Shown here in pieces: positions 53,371 to 60,426 of a stretch of DNA of 60,426 nucleotides (position 1 is its first letter; each line of letters begins with the position of its first letter). The position numbers and the translations under genes were made by a program. The notes beneath the pieces are model-generated. The model searched no databases. It saw only the letters and a list, made by a program, of their open reading frames with translations, and had not been told where the DNA came from. This DNA is from Nitrosomonadaceae bacterium (GTDB taxonomy: Bacteria; Pseudomonadota; Gammaproteobacteria; Burkholderiales; Nitrosomonadaceae): NCBI GenBank assembly GCA_030646695.1, contig JAUSLF010000047.1, positions 1-60,426 on the forward strand, read 5' to 3'.

Positions 53371-56154
53371 ATGCACACAGCTAATCACTCTGTCGAAGAA
53401 ATAATCAGTTCCGCCCTGCCGTTCAGTCGCTATGTACAGCGCTTGCTCGAAAGTGAACCGGAATTGCGTACAGAGCTTCTACAAAATCTGCAACGCCCTT
53501 TTCTCAGGGAAGAAATGCAGGCGTACCTGGATGCGGATTGCGGTGCTGCCACGGACGAGGCAATTCTGCATAGGGCGCTGCGCAGCTTGCGCAAGCGGGT
53601 AATGTTGCGCCTGATAGTACGTGATCTGGGCGGAATGGCTGATCTTGACGAAGTCATGACCAGCATGACCAGCCTGGCCGAAATCACCATCGGCTTCGCG
53701 CTGGAACGTCATCAAACCTGGTTGGCTGATCCCGGCCGCTACGGCCTGCCCAAAGGTGCGGAGAGCGGGGTAGTTCAGGAAATGCTGGTAGTTGCCATGG
53801 GCAAGCTTGGTGGCGGTGAGCTCAATGTTTCATCGGATGTGGATCTGATTTTCATTTATCCTGAAGATGGTGAGACCAGTGGAGCAAGACCCATTTCCAA
53901 TCACGATTTTTTCGCCCGCCTGGGGCGAAAGCTGATCGCCAGCCTCCATGACATCACGGCCGACGGTTATGTGTTCCGGGTGGACATGCGGTTACGTCCT
54001 TATGGCGATAGCGGCCCGCTGGCAATGAGTTTTGCCATGCTGGAAAAATATTTTATCACTCAAGGGCGTGAATGGGAGCGCTACGCCTGGATCAAAGGCC
54101 GGTTAATCGCCGGTCCGCGCGCAGAAGAGTCGAGGCTCATGCAGCAGATAGCACGACCATTCATATTTCGGAAATATCTTGATTTCGGTGTTTATGAATC
54201 CATGCGCGATCTGCACGCGCAAATCCGTAAGGAGGTCAGCCGCCGCGAAATGCACGATGACATCAAGCTCGGACCCGGCGGTATTCGCGAAATCGAATTC
54301 ATCGCTCAGGTATTTCAACTGATCCGCGGCGGGCGTGATGCTGATTTGCGCATCCGTCCCACGCTTGCCGTTCTGCGGTGTCTGCAGGAAAAGCGGCAAC
54401 TGCCAGATAAAACTGTTGCGGAGCTCGCAGATGCCTATCGTTTTCTGCGCAATCTGGAGCACCGTTTGCAGTATCTCGATGATCAACAGACCCAAATGTT
54501 GCCGGGAAATCCAGCGGATCAGGCGCTGATGGCCGCTGCCATGGGTTTTTCCAGTCATGCTGTTTTTTTACAGCATCTTGATATCCATCGCAGGAATGTA
54601 ACTCGTCACTTTGAGCTGGTTTTTGCTACTCCCCAAAAATCCCAAACCCGGGATACGTTGGCATGGCTGTGGCAGGAACCAGCGAAGGACGAGACCGAGA
54701 TCAACGCGGCTACTGCCCAACTGGATGCGCTGGGGTTTTCTGATCCGACAAGAATTCTCTGCTGCTTGCAGGAATTTCGCCATAGTGGCCGTTATCGGCA
54801 GTTGCCCGAGTCCAGTCGGCAGCGAGTGGATGCATTGGTTCCGGCCATCATAGAAGTGGCGGTCAAGTTCCCGCCAGCCGACCACACTCTGGAACGCATG
54901 CTGCAATTGCTCGAAAGTGTGAGTCGCCGCGCCGCCTATCTCGCGTTGCTGCTGGAATATCCACAAGCTTTGGAACGCATAGCCAAGCTTGCCAGTACCA
55001 GTCAATGGGCCAGTGAATATCTGGGCCGACATCCCATTTTGTTGGATGAGTTGCTCAATCCGGCTGATCTCCACAGCATGCCCGACTGGTCCAGATCCAG
55101 TGCGGAACTGGCGCAGCAATTAAACGATGTCAACCATCCCGGAGATGATAATGTCGAGCAACAAATGGACGTGCTGCGGCATTTTCAACATGCTCAGGTA
55201 TTCCAGTTACTGGTCAGGGATATGGAGGGATTGCTACCGCTGGAAACCCTGAGCGATCATTTGACTGATCTCGCCGATCTGGTGTTGGATACGGTGTTGC
55301 ATCTTGCATGGTCAGGGTTAAGAAAGAAGCATCGGGATCAACCCGCTTTTGCCATCATCGGTTACGGCAAGTTGGGTGGAAAGGAGTTGGGCTATGCATC
55401 CGATCTTGATATCATTTTTCTTTATGACGACATTCATCCCGATGCCCCGGAAATCTACGCCAGGCTGGGTCAGCGCATCAATTCCTGGCTTACCAGCTAT
55501 ACTTCAGCCGGGCTGTTGTATGAAACCGATTTGCGCTTGCGCCCCAATGGCAGCAGCGGTTTGCTGGTAAGTTCCATTGAAGCTTTTGAGCAATACCAGC
55601 GAAAACAGGCTTGGGTGTGGGAACACCAGGCATTGACACGAGCACGCTTCGTGGCAGGCGCTCATCCTGTGGGGGAGGCTTTCGAGCACCTTCGCAAGGA
55701 AGTCCTTTGCCAGCGGCGTGACCTGGCGAATCTTAAACATGAAGTCCTGGTAATGCGGCAGAAAATGTTGGACACCCACCCCAATCCAAGCGGGTTGTTT
55801 GATATCAAGCATGATCGCGGTGGTATTATCGATGTTGAATTCATGGTGCAATATCTTGTCCTCGGTCATGCTTGCGACCATCCGGAGTTGACCGGCAATA
55901 TCGGTAATATTGCGCTGTTAAAGCTCGCTGGAAAACTGGGACTCATTCCCGTGCAGGCCGCTGAACTGGTGCTTAACGCTTACCGGGAATTTCGGCGGGT
56001 GCAACACCGCTTGAGGTTGAGCGGTAACTCAGGTCTGGCAGGAACAGCGCCAACGGTAGACAAGTCGCAAAAATTTGCGCGTGTTGAAGCGGATTATTTG
56101 AGCGATGCCCGTGCGGCGGTATTACAGTTGTGGCAAGAGGTGTTCGGTGTATAG
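53371..56154 (+). CDS. glnE: Glutamine synthetase adenylyltransferase/deadenylylase
   Basis: 927 residues from the ATG at 53371. Two nucleotidyltransferase halves: SSDVDLIFIY near residue 153 (deadenylylation) and ASDLDIIFLYDD near 676 (adenylylation). The central helical part and KLGGKELGYASD are typical. It adjusts glutamine synthetase activity to nitrogen supply through PII signals. glnA and glnB are elsewhere. An upstream in-frame extension to 53287 is not needed. Confidence 0.95.
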   Translation: MHTANHSVEEIISSALPFSRYVQRLLESEPELRTELLQNLQRPFLREEMQAYLDADCGAATDEAILHRALRSLRKRVMLRLIVRDLGGMADLDEVMTSMTSLAEITIGFALERHQTWLADPGRYGLPKGAESGVVQEMLVVAMGKLGGGELNVSSDVDLIFIYPEDGETSGARPISNHDFFARLGRKLIASLHDITADGYVFRVDMRLRPYGDSGPLAMSFAMLEKYFITQGREWERYAWIKGRLIAGPRAEESRLMQQIARPFIFRKYLDFGVYESMRDLHAQIRKEVSRREMHDDIKLGPGGIREIEFIAQVFQLIRGGRDADLRIRPTLAVLRCLQEKRQLPDKTVAELADAYRFLRNLEHRLQYLDDQQTQMLPGNPADQALMAAAMGFSSHAVFLQHLDIHRRNVTRHFELVFATPQKSQTRDTLAWLWQEPAKDETEINAATAQLDALGFSDPTRILCCLQEFRHSGRYRQLPESSRQRVDALVPAIIEVAVKFPPADHTLERMLQLLESVSRRAAYLALLLEYPQALERIAKLASTSQWASEYLGRHPILLDELLNPADLHSMPDWSRSSAELAQQLNDVNHPGDDNVEQQMDVLRHFQHAQVFQLLVRDMEGLLPLETLSDHLTDLADLVLDTVLHLAWSGLRKKHRDQPAFAIIGYGKLGGKELGYASDLDIIFLYDDIHPDAPEIYARLGQRINSWLTSYTSAGLLYETDLRLRPNGSSGLLVSSIEAFEQYQRKQAWVWEHQALTRARFVAGAHPVGEAFEHLRKEVLCQRRDLANLKHEVLVMRQKMLDTHPNPSGLFDIKHDRGGIIDVEFMVQYLVLGHACDHPELTGNIGNIALLKLAGKLGLIPVQAAELVLNAYREFRRVQHRLRLSGNSGLAGTAPTVDKSQKFARVEADYLSDARAAVLQLWQEVFGV

Positions 56155-56238
56155 GAGGCCCAACCTCTCTCTGTGTTTTAATCTTCCCTGGAAAATACGT
56201 TAGAATGAATGCCTTTAAATCTCTGTGGGAGTCCCTGA

Positions 56239-57159
56239 ATGTCAATGGCTGACCGCGATGGCGTTATCTGGAACGACGGTAAAATGGTTCCCTGGCGCGA
56301 CGCCACCACACATGTACTCACTCATACTTTGCACTATGGCATGGGGGTGTTTGAAGGTGTGCGCGCCTACCAGACTGCCCAAGGTCCTGCGATTTTCCGT
56401 CTGCAGGAACATACCGACCGGCTATTCAATTCGGCGCATATCTTCATGATGAAAATGCCTTACGACAAGGCTACCCTGATGCAAGCCCAACGTGAGGTGG
56501 TAAAGCAGAATAAACTGGAATCGTGCTATATCCGCCCGATTGCTTTCTACGGTTCCGAGGCCATGGGAATTTCCGCCAAGACGCTCTCGGTGCATGTGGC
56601 TGTCGCTGCCTGGCCGTGGGGCGCCTATCTCGGTGTGGATGGCATGGAGAAAGGTATCCGTGTCAAGACTTCATCATTCTCGCGTCACCATGTCAACGTC
56701 AACATGTGTCGCGCCAAATCGGTTACCACTTATGCCAACTCAATTCTGGCACACCAGGAGGTGGCTCATGATGGCTACGACGAGGCGTTGCTGCTGGATG
56801 TGGACGGCTATGTAGCGGAAGGATCGGGCGAAAACATTTTCATCATCAAGCACGGTAAACTCTATACGCCAGACATGACTTCCTGCCTGGAAGGTATCAC
56901 CCGCGCCTCAATCATCGAACTTGCCGCAGAAATCGGCATTCCTGTGATCGAAAAACGCATCACGCGCGACGAAGTCTATTGTGCTGATGAAGCATTCTTT
57001 ACCGGCACCGCAGCGGAAGTCACACCGATTCGTGAACTCGATAACCGCACTATCGGCAGCGGCACACGCGGCCCGATCACCGCCAGATTGCAAGCCATGT
57101 TTTTTGACTGTGTCAGCGGCAAGGCCAAGAATCGTGCCGACTGGCTTACTTATGTTTGA
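56239..57159 (+). CDS. ilvE: Branched-chain amino-acid aminotransferase
   Basis: 306 residues, fold type IV PLP enzyme. HYGMGVFEGVRAY is the N-terminal signature; CRAKSVTTYANSIL carries the PLP lysine and YDEALLLDVDGYVAEGSGENIF the family pattern. It makes leucine, isoleucine and valine from their keto acids. It sits 84 bp after glnE and 21 bp before the zf-CHCC gene, suggesting an operon with the latter. Confidence 0.95.
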   Translation: MSMADRDGVIWNDGKMVPWRDATTHVLTHTLHYGMGVFEGVRAYQTAQGPAIFRLQEHTDRLFNSAHIFMMKMPYDKATLMQAQREVVKQNKLESCYIRPIAFYGSEAMGISAKTLSVHVAVAAWPWGAYLGVDGMEKGIRVKTSSFSRHHVNVNMCRAKSVTTYANSILAHQEVAHDGYDEALLLDVDGYVAEGSGENIFIIKHGKLYTPDMTSCLEGITRASIIELAAEIGIPVIEKRITRDEVYCADEAFFTGTAAEVTPIRELDNRTIGSGTRGPITARLQAMFFDCVSGKAKNRADWLTYV

Positions 57160-57180
57160 TCAAGTTTGACGGAGCAGTCC

Positions 57181-57387
57181 ATGCAGGATCACACCAGCGA
57201 CAATAAACAGCGGCAGATAGAAATTACTACGGATGACTTGCCCCTGCACTGCCCCATGCCGTCCATGCAGCTCTGGAACTCGCATCCGCGCGTGTACCTG
57301 CCGATCGAGAATACGGGGGAGGCGTTGTGTCCCTACTGCGGCACCCGCTATACCCTCAAGGGTGGTGCCGTAGCTGGGCATCACTAG
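57181..57387 (+). CDS. Zinc-finger domain protein (zf-CHCC type)
   Basis: 68 residues from the ATG at 57181 with GGAG upstream. C24, H35, C50 and C53 (LHCPMPSM, NSHPRVYL, LCPYCGTRY) form the zf-CHCC pattern known from NDUFS6/NuoE-associated and other small proteins. This gene commonly follows ilvE in betaproteobacteria. Function unknown. Confidence 0.88.
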   Translation: MQDHTSDNKQRQIEITTDDLPLHCPMPSMQLWNSHPRVYLPIENTGEALCPYCGTRYTLKGGAVAGHH

Positions 57388-57479
57388 CCTGTGTGACCCT
57401 ACATTTTTGCCGGCTTTGTCGCTGAAGAAGGCGGCTTGGGTTGACCAGATCAACAGATAACCCATTTTTGAATCGCGCC

Positions 57480-58856
57480 ATGCACAATCTCCCCAACGAA
57501 ATTTTCAAGGCCTACGATATTCGCGGTGTCGTTGGCAAAACCCTGACTGCTGCAATCGTCGAAGCCATTGGTCACGCCATCGGTTCGGAAGCACGGGCAC
57601 GTGGGCTCGCAGCGGTAGCGATAGGCCGCGACGGCAGATTGTCGGGGCCGGAACTGGCGCAGGCATTGGCAAGAGGTCTGCAAAAAAGCGGTGTCAATGT
57701 GGTAGATGTGGGAATGGTTGCCACCCCCATGCTTTACTTCGCTGCCCATGAGTTGTGCAATTACTCCGGCGTGATGGTCACCGGCAGCCATAACCCACCC
57801 GACTACAATGGTCTGAAAATGGTGCTGGGCGGTGAAACTCTGGCGGCTGAATCGATTCAGGCTCTGCGCCTGCGCCTCGAAAACAGCGATCTGGTGGATG
57901 GCAGCGGCGGCTATCGCCAGCACAACATTAGCGAGACTTATCTGCAGCGTATCACCAGTGATATCAAACTGGCGCGGCCGATGAAAATTATCGTCGATTG
58001 CGGCAATGGTGTGGCCGGTGCCTACGCGCCAGCGCTCTACCGCAGGCTGGGATGCGAAGTAACCGAACTGTTTTGCGAGGTGGATGGGACTTTTCCCAAT
58101 CACCATCCCGATCCATCGGTGCCTGAAAATCTGCGTGACGTGATCCATGCGCTCAAAACTACGGATGCTGAAATCGGGCTCGCTTTCGACGGTGATGGCG
58201 ACCGTCTGGGCGTGGTTGCCAAGGACGGCAGCATCATTTACGCCGACCGCCAGTTAATGCTGTTTGCCGCCGATGTGTTATCCAGAAACCCCGGCGGGCA
58301 GATCATTTTTGATGTGAAATGCACCCGCAACCTGGCGCCATGGATCGAGCAACATGGCGGCAAGCCGATCATGTGGAAAACCGGGCATTCGTTCATCAAG
58401 GGCAAACTGAAAGAAACCGGCGCGCTGCTGGCAGGCGAAATGAGCGGCCACATTTTCTTCAAAGAACGCTGGTATGGATTCGATGATGGTCTCTACGCGG
58501 GCGCGCGATTGCTGGAATTACTCAGTCACCAGACGGACATCAACGCCACGCTGCACGCTATCCCCGACGCGATCAATACCCCGGAACTGCAAATCAGACT
58601 GAAGGAAGGCGAGAATTACGCGCTCATCGCGCAATTACAAAAGACTGCCCGCTTTGATAACCCGGAACGCGTCATCACCATCGACGGACTGCGAGTGGAA
58701 TACCAGGACGGTTTTGGCCTGGCGCGCTCATCCAATACCACGCCGGTGATCGTATTACGCTTCGAGGCTGACAACGCAGCAGCCTTAAAGCGCATTCAGG
58801 AAGATTTCCGTAAAGTTATCCTGCAAGCCAAGCCTGACGTGGTATTGCCGTATTAG
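57480..58856 (+). CDS. Phosphomannomutase/phosphoglucomutase
   Basis: 458 residues from the ATG at 57480. FKAYDIRGVVG at the N-terminus, the phosphoserine loop TGSHNPPDYNGLKM (Ser103) and the magnesium loop DGDGDRLG are intact; GEMSGH is the sugar-binding motif. AlgC-like enzymes isomerise mannose and glucose phosphates for exopolysaccharide, LPS or glycogen. It follows the zf-CHCC gene with a gap of 92 bp. Confidence 0.94.
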   Translation: MHNLPNEIFKAYDIRGVVGKTLTAAIVEAIGHAIGSEARARGLAAVAIGRDGRLSGPELAQALARGLQKSGVNVVDVGMVATPMLYFAAHELCNYSGVMVTGSHNPPDYNGLKMVLGGETLAAESIQALRLRLENSDLVDGSGGYRQHNISETYLQRITSDIKLARPMKIIVDCGNGVAGAYAPALYRRLGCEVTELFCEVDGTFPNHHPDPSVPENLRDVIHALKTTDAEIGLAFDGDGDRLGVVAKDGSIIYADRQLMLFAADVLSRNPGGQIIFDVKCTRNLAPWIEQHGGKPIMWKTGHSFIKGKLKETGALLAGEMSGHIFFKERWYGFDDGLYAGARLLELLSHQTDINATLHAIPDAINTPELQIRLKEGENYALIAQLQKTARFDNPERVITIDGLRVEYQDGFGLARSSNTTPVIVLRFEADNAAALKRIQEDFRKVILQAKPDVVLPY

Positions 58857-58904
58857 TGAAGAGACTGCAGCGGTGTCACGCAGCAGCACAATAAAGAGGT
58901 TGTA

Positions 58905-59909
58905 ATGAGAGTTGCTGTTTGCAGCACCCAGTCCTATGACCGGCAATTTCTTCTGGCGGCCAACCATGACGCCGGGCATGAGCTGATGTTTTTCGATTCA
59001 CGTTTGTGCGAGGAGACGCGGCAGATGGTGGCGGGTTTTCCCGCCGTGTGTGTATTCGTGAATGATACGCTGGATGCTGCCGTGCTAACAGCGCTGGCAG
59101 CACAAGGCACTCGTCTGATCGTCCTGCGCTGTGCAGGTTTTAACAATGTGGATATTCAGGCGGCGAATGACTTGGGGCTGCGTGTGGTGCGGGTCCCCGC
59201 CTATTCGCCGCACTCGGTGGCAGAGCATAGCGTGGCTTTGATGCTGGCACTCAATCGGCATCTTCATCGTGCCTACAATCGTGTGCGTAATGGCAATTTT
59301 GCTTTGCAAGGATTGCTCGGCTTTGAATTGCGCGGCAAGACCGTCGGCATTGTCGGCACGGGACGCATCGGTGCGGCGGTCGCGCAAATACTGCATGGCT
59401 TTGGTTGCCGCCTGATTGCGCATGACCCGCAGCCCAGCCCCGAATGCATCAGCCTGGGGGTGGAATATGTTCCGCTGGAGAAACTCACCGCAGTCAGCGA
59501 CATCATTACGCTGCATTGTCCGTTGAATCAGCAAACGCGCCATCTGATCGACACAGCGGCGGTTGCGCGCATGAAGCAGGGCGTGATGCTGATCAACACC
59601 AGCCGCGGCGCAGTGATCGATACGCTGGCGGTGATTGAAGGGCTGAAATCTTCGAAAATAGGCCATCTGGGTCTGGACGTGTATGAGCAGGAAGGCGATC
59701 TGTTCTTTCAGGATTTGTCCGATCAGGTGATACAGGATGACGTGTTCGAGCGCCTGCTGACTTTTCCAAATGTGCTGATCACAGGACATCAGGGATTTTT
59801 TACCGATGAGGCTTTGTCCAGCATTGCACAGACTACACTGCAAAACATCAGCGTGTTCGAGCGCGACGGCGTATGCCAGAATGAAGTGACTGTGGAATTG
59901 CTACGATGA
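58905..59909 (+). CDS. D-lactate dehydrogenase / 2-hydroxyacid dehydrogenase
   Basis: 334 residues. IVGTGRIGAAVAQIL is the NAD-binding loop; NTSRGAVIDT and LITGHQGFFTDEAL contain conserved active-site residues, the latter with the catalytic His. FNNVDIQAA with LRVVRVPAYSPHSVAEH places it in the LdhA/Ddh subgroup, so NADH-dependent reduction of pyruvate to D-lactate is likely. It lies 48 bp after the phosphomannomutase gene. A run of repeats and an IS follow. Confidence 0.9.
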   Translation: MRVAVCSTQSYDRQFLLAANHDAGHELMFFDSRLCEETRQMVAGFPAVCVFVNDTLDAAVLTALAAQGTRLIVLRCAGFNNVDIQAANDLGLRVVRVPAYSPHSVAEHSVALMLALNRHLHRAYNRVRNGNFALQGLLGFELRGKTVGIVGTGRIGAAVAQILHGFGCRLIAHDPQPSPECISLGVEYVPLEKLTAVSDIITLHCPLNQQTRHLIDTAAVARMKQGVMLINTSRGAVIDTLAVIEGLKSSKIGHLGLDVYEQEGDLFFQDLSDQVIQDDVFERLLTFPNVLITGHQGFFTDEALSSIAQTTLQNISVFERDGVCQNEVTVELLR

Positions 59910-60292
59910 AAATGGCAAAGGAATATGGAAAGCCGGGTTCTGTTTGTCTGCATGGGTAACAAAATATAATTGCCATGTAAAGCAAGCTTTGGAGAGGACT
60001 AAGGCCGGATACCCATTAAAAATGGATACTGTTCTGGATACACTTCTGCCTTTTGCAAACACGAAAACACCCAGCGGATACGATACCGGATACACCAAAA
60101 ATAAATAAAAAACCCCGCCGAAGCGGGTCATGGTGGAGGTTATCGACATTTTGATTTACGCCACTGCTGTCAACCATGCGCTGAAGGTCTCAGTTGTGCC
60201 AAAAGCTGCCATTCGCCTGTCACCACTATTGGTGATGATATCCGGATGGCTGGCAATAAAAACCATTACACGCCAACAAAATACAGGGCGGA
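59910..60292. other. Non-coding accessory stretch with GGATAC repeats
   Basis: GGATAC occurs at 60007, 60024, 60036, 60076 and 60088, spaced 12, 17 and 40 bases. On the other strand this reads as repeated GTATCC, like arm-type sites near phage-like integrases. A 57-codon frame at 60130-60303 on the plus strand has no recognisable motif and is not called. No integrase remains in the window. Confidence 0.45.
60107..60127 (-). terminator. Strong intrinsic terminator (minus strand)
   Basis: CCCGC-CGAA-GCGGG at 60114-60127, with an A-run to its left (60105-60112) that reads as a T-run on the minus strand. It would stop transcripts coming from the right, such as a lost integrase or element gene. 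Confidence 0.7.
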
Positions 60293-60426
60293 TTCAACTT
60301 TGAAGTGCAACTTTTGTAAGGAAATTTGGAGGCGAGCTGCGGTAGTATCGGAGCCTCTTAAACGACCAAGTAAAAGGAGCACAGATGAAGCACTACAATC
60401 AGCTCACCAGTGAGCAACGATACCAG
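60293..60426 (+). mobile_element. Left end of an IS30-family insertion sequence (cut by window edge)
   Basis: The region TTCAACTTTGAAGTGCAAC at 60293-60311 resembles the terminal repeats of IS30-family members, and the transposase start follows 74 bp later. The element continues beyond the window, so length, right end and target duplication are unknown. The left boundary is approximate. Confidence 0.7.
60385..60426 (+). CDS. IS30-family transposase (N-terminal fragment)
   Basis: The first 14 codons, MKHYNQLTSEQRYQ, match the start of many IS30-family transposases, whose N-terminal helix-turn-helix begins with such an LTxEQRYQ stretch. AAAGGAG precedes the ATG by 6-7 bases. The gene runs off the window edge, so integrity cannot be judged. 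Confidence 0.8.
   Translation, partial: MKHYNQLTSEQRYQ

Noticed and set aside
60130-60303. 57-codon plus-strand frame before the IS30 element
   Set aside because: It runs into the IS end, has no convincing ribosome-binding site and no recognisable motif.

Overview
The window reads as a chromosomal segment of a betaproteobacterium. The family versions and neighbourhoods (ParA-ScpB-ScpA-TrpS, YhdP-nitrilase-TldD, GlnE-IlvE-PMM, FNR) fit that class, and a Nitrosomonadaceae-type ammonia oxidiser is my best guess. This is inference from gene content; there is no rRNA or marker that settles the genus. No tRNA or rRNA gene was recognised.

Layout. 1-5932: the end of an unidentified gene, then a minus-strand housekeeping run (PHP phosphatase, YciO-type protein, M50 protease, TrpS, ScpA, ScpB, orphan ParA). 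5933-7374: an accessory pocket with two small unknown genes separated by a sequence with the features of an integron attC site. 7375-8478: a CobW-family GTPase facing away from the cobalamin genes. 8764-36633: an almost complete cobalamin locus. 36634-42673: a small lipoprotein, an FNR regulator with an FNR box in front of it, a peroxiredoxin, a DUF1269-like membrane protein, a Tat-exported multicopper oxidase, an SDR enzyme and a small membrane protein. 42748-45840: a TonB-ExbB-ExbD operon with a thioredoxin-like protein and a cut-down FecR. 46494-59909: RDD protein, TldD, nitrilase-family hydrolase, YhdP, GlnE, IlvE, a zinc-finger protein, phosphomannomutase and D-lactate dehydrogenase. 59910-60426: a repeat-bearing non-coding stretch and the left end of an IS30-family element.

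The B12 locus has two blocks. cobT-cobS-cobC comes first. A cobalamin riboswitch then controls cbtB-cbtA, followed by a [2Fe-2S] protein, cobN, a ChlI/ChlD-type chelatase subunit, a 49-codon relic of a SUMT gene, cbiE, a cbiX-cobH fusion, cbiD, cobI, cobM, cbiG, a cobJ-cobK fusion, cobW, cobO, cobB, bluB and hupE, with mostly ATGA/GTGA stop-start overlaps. cobU-cbiB-cobD, cobQ and cysG follow. CysG makes precorrin-2, the Cob/Cbi enzymes build the corrin ring, CobB/CobQ amidate, CobO adenosylates, BluB makes dimethylbenzimidazole, and CobT/S/C/U with CbiB/CobD assemble the lower loop. CbtAB and HupE probably bring in cobalt.

The set mixes early-cobalt (CbiX, CbiG, CbiD) and late-cobalt (CobN plus ChlID) signatures and shows no CbiT, CobG or CobF. 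CobN carries a very His/Asp-rich insert, and the clustered CobW has lost the CxCC metal motif while the second CobW copy keeps it. These are the most interesting points, together with the SUMT relic and the integron-like cassette pair.
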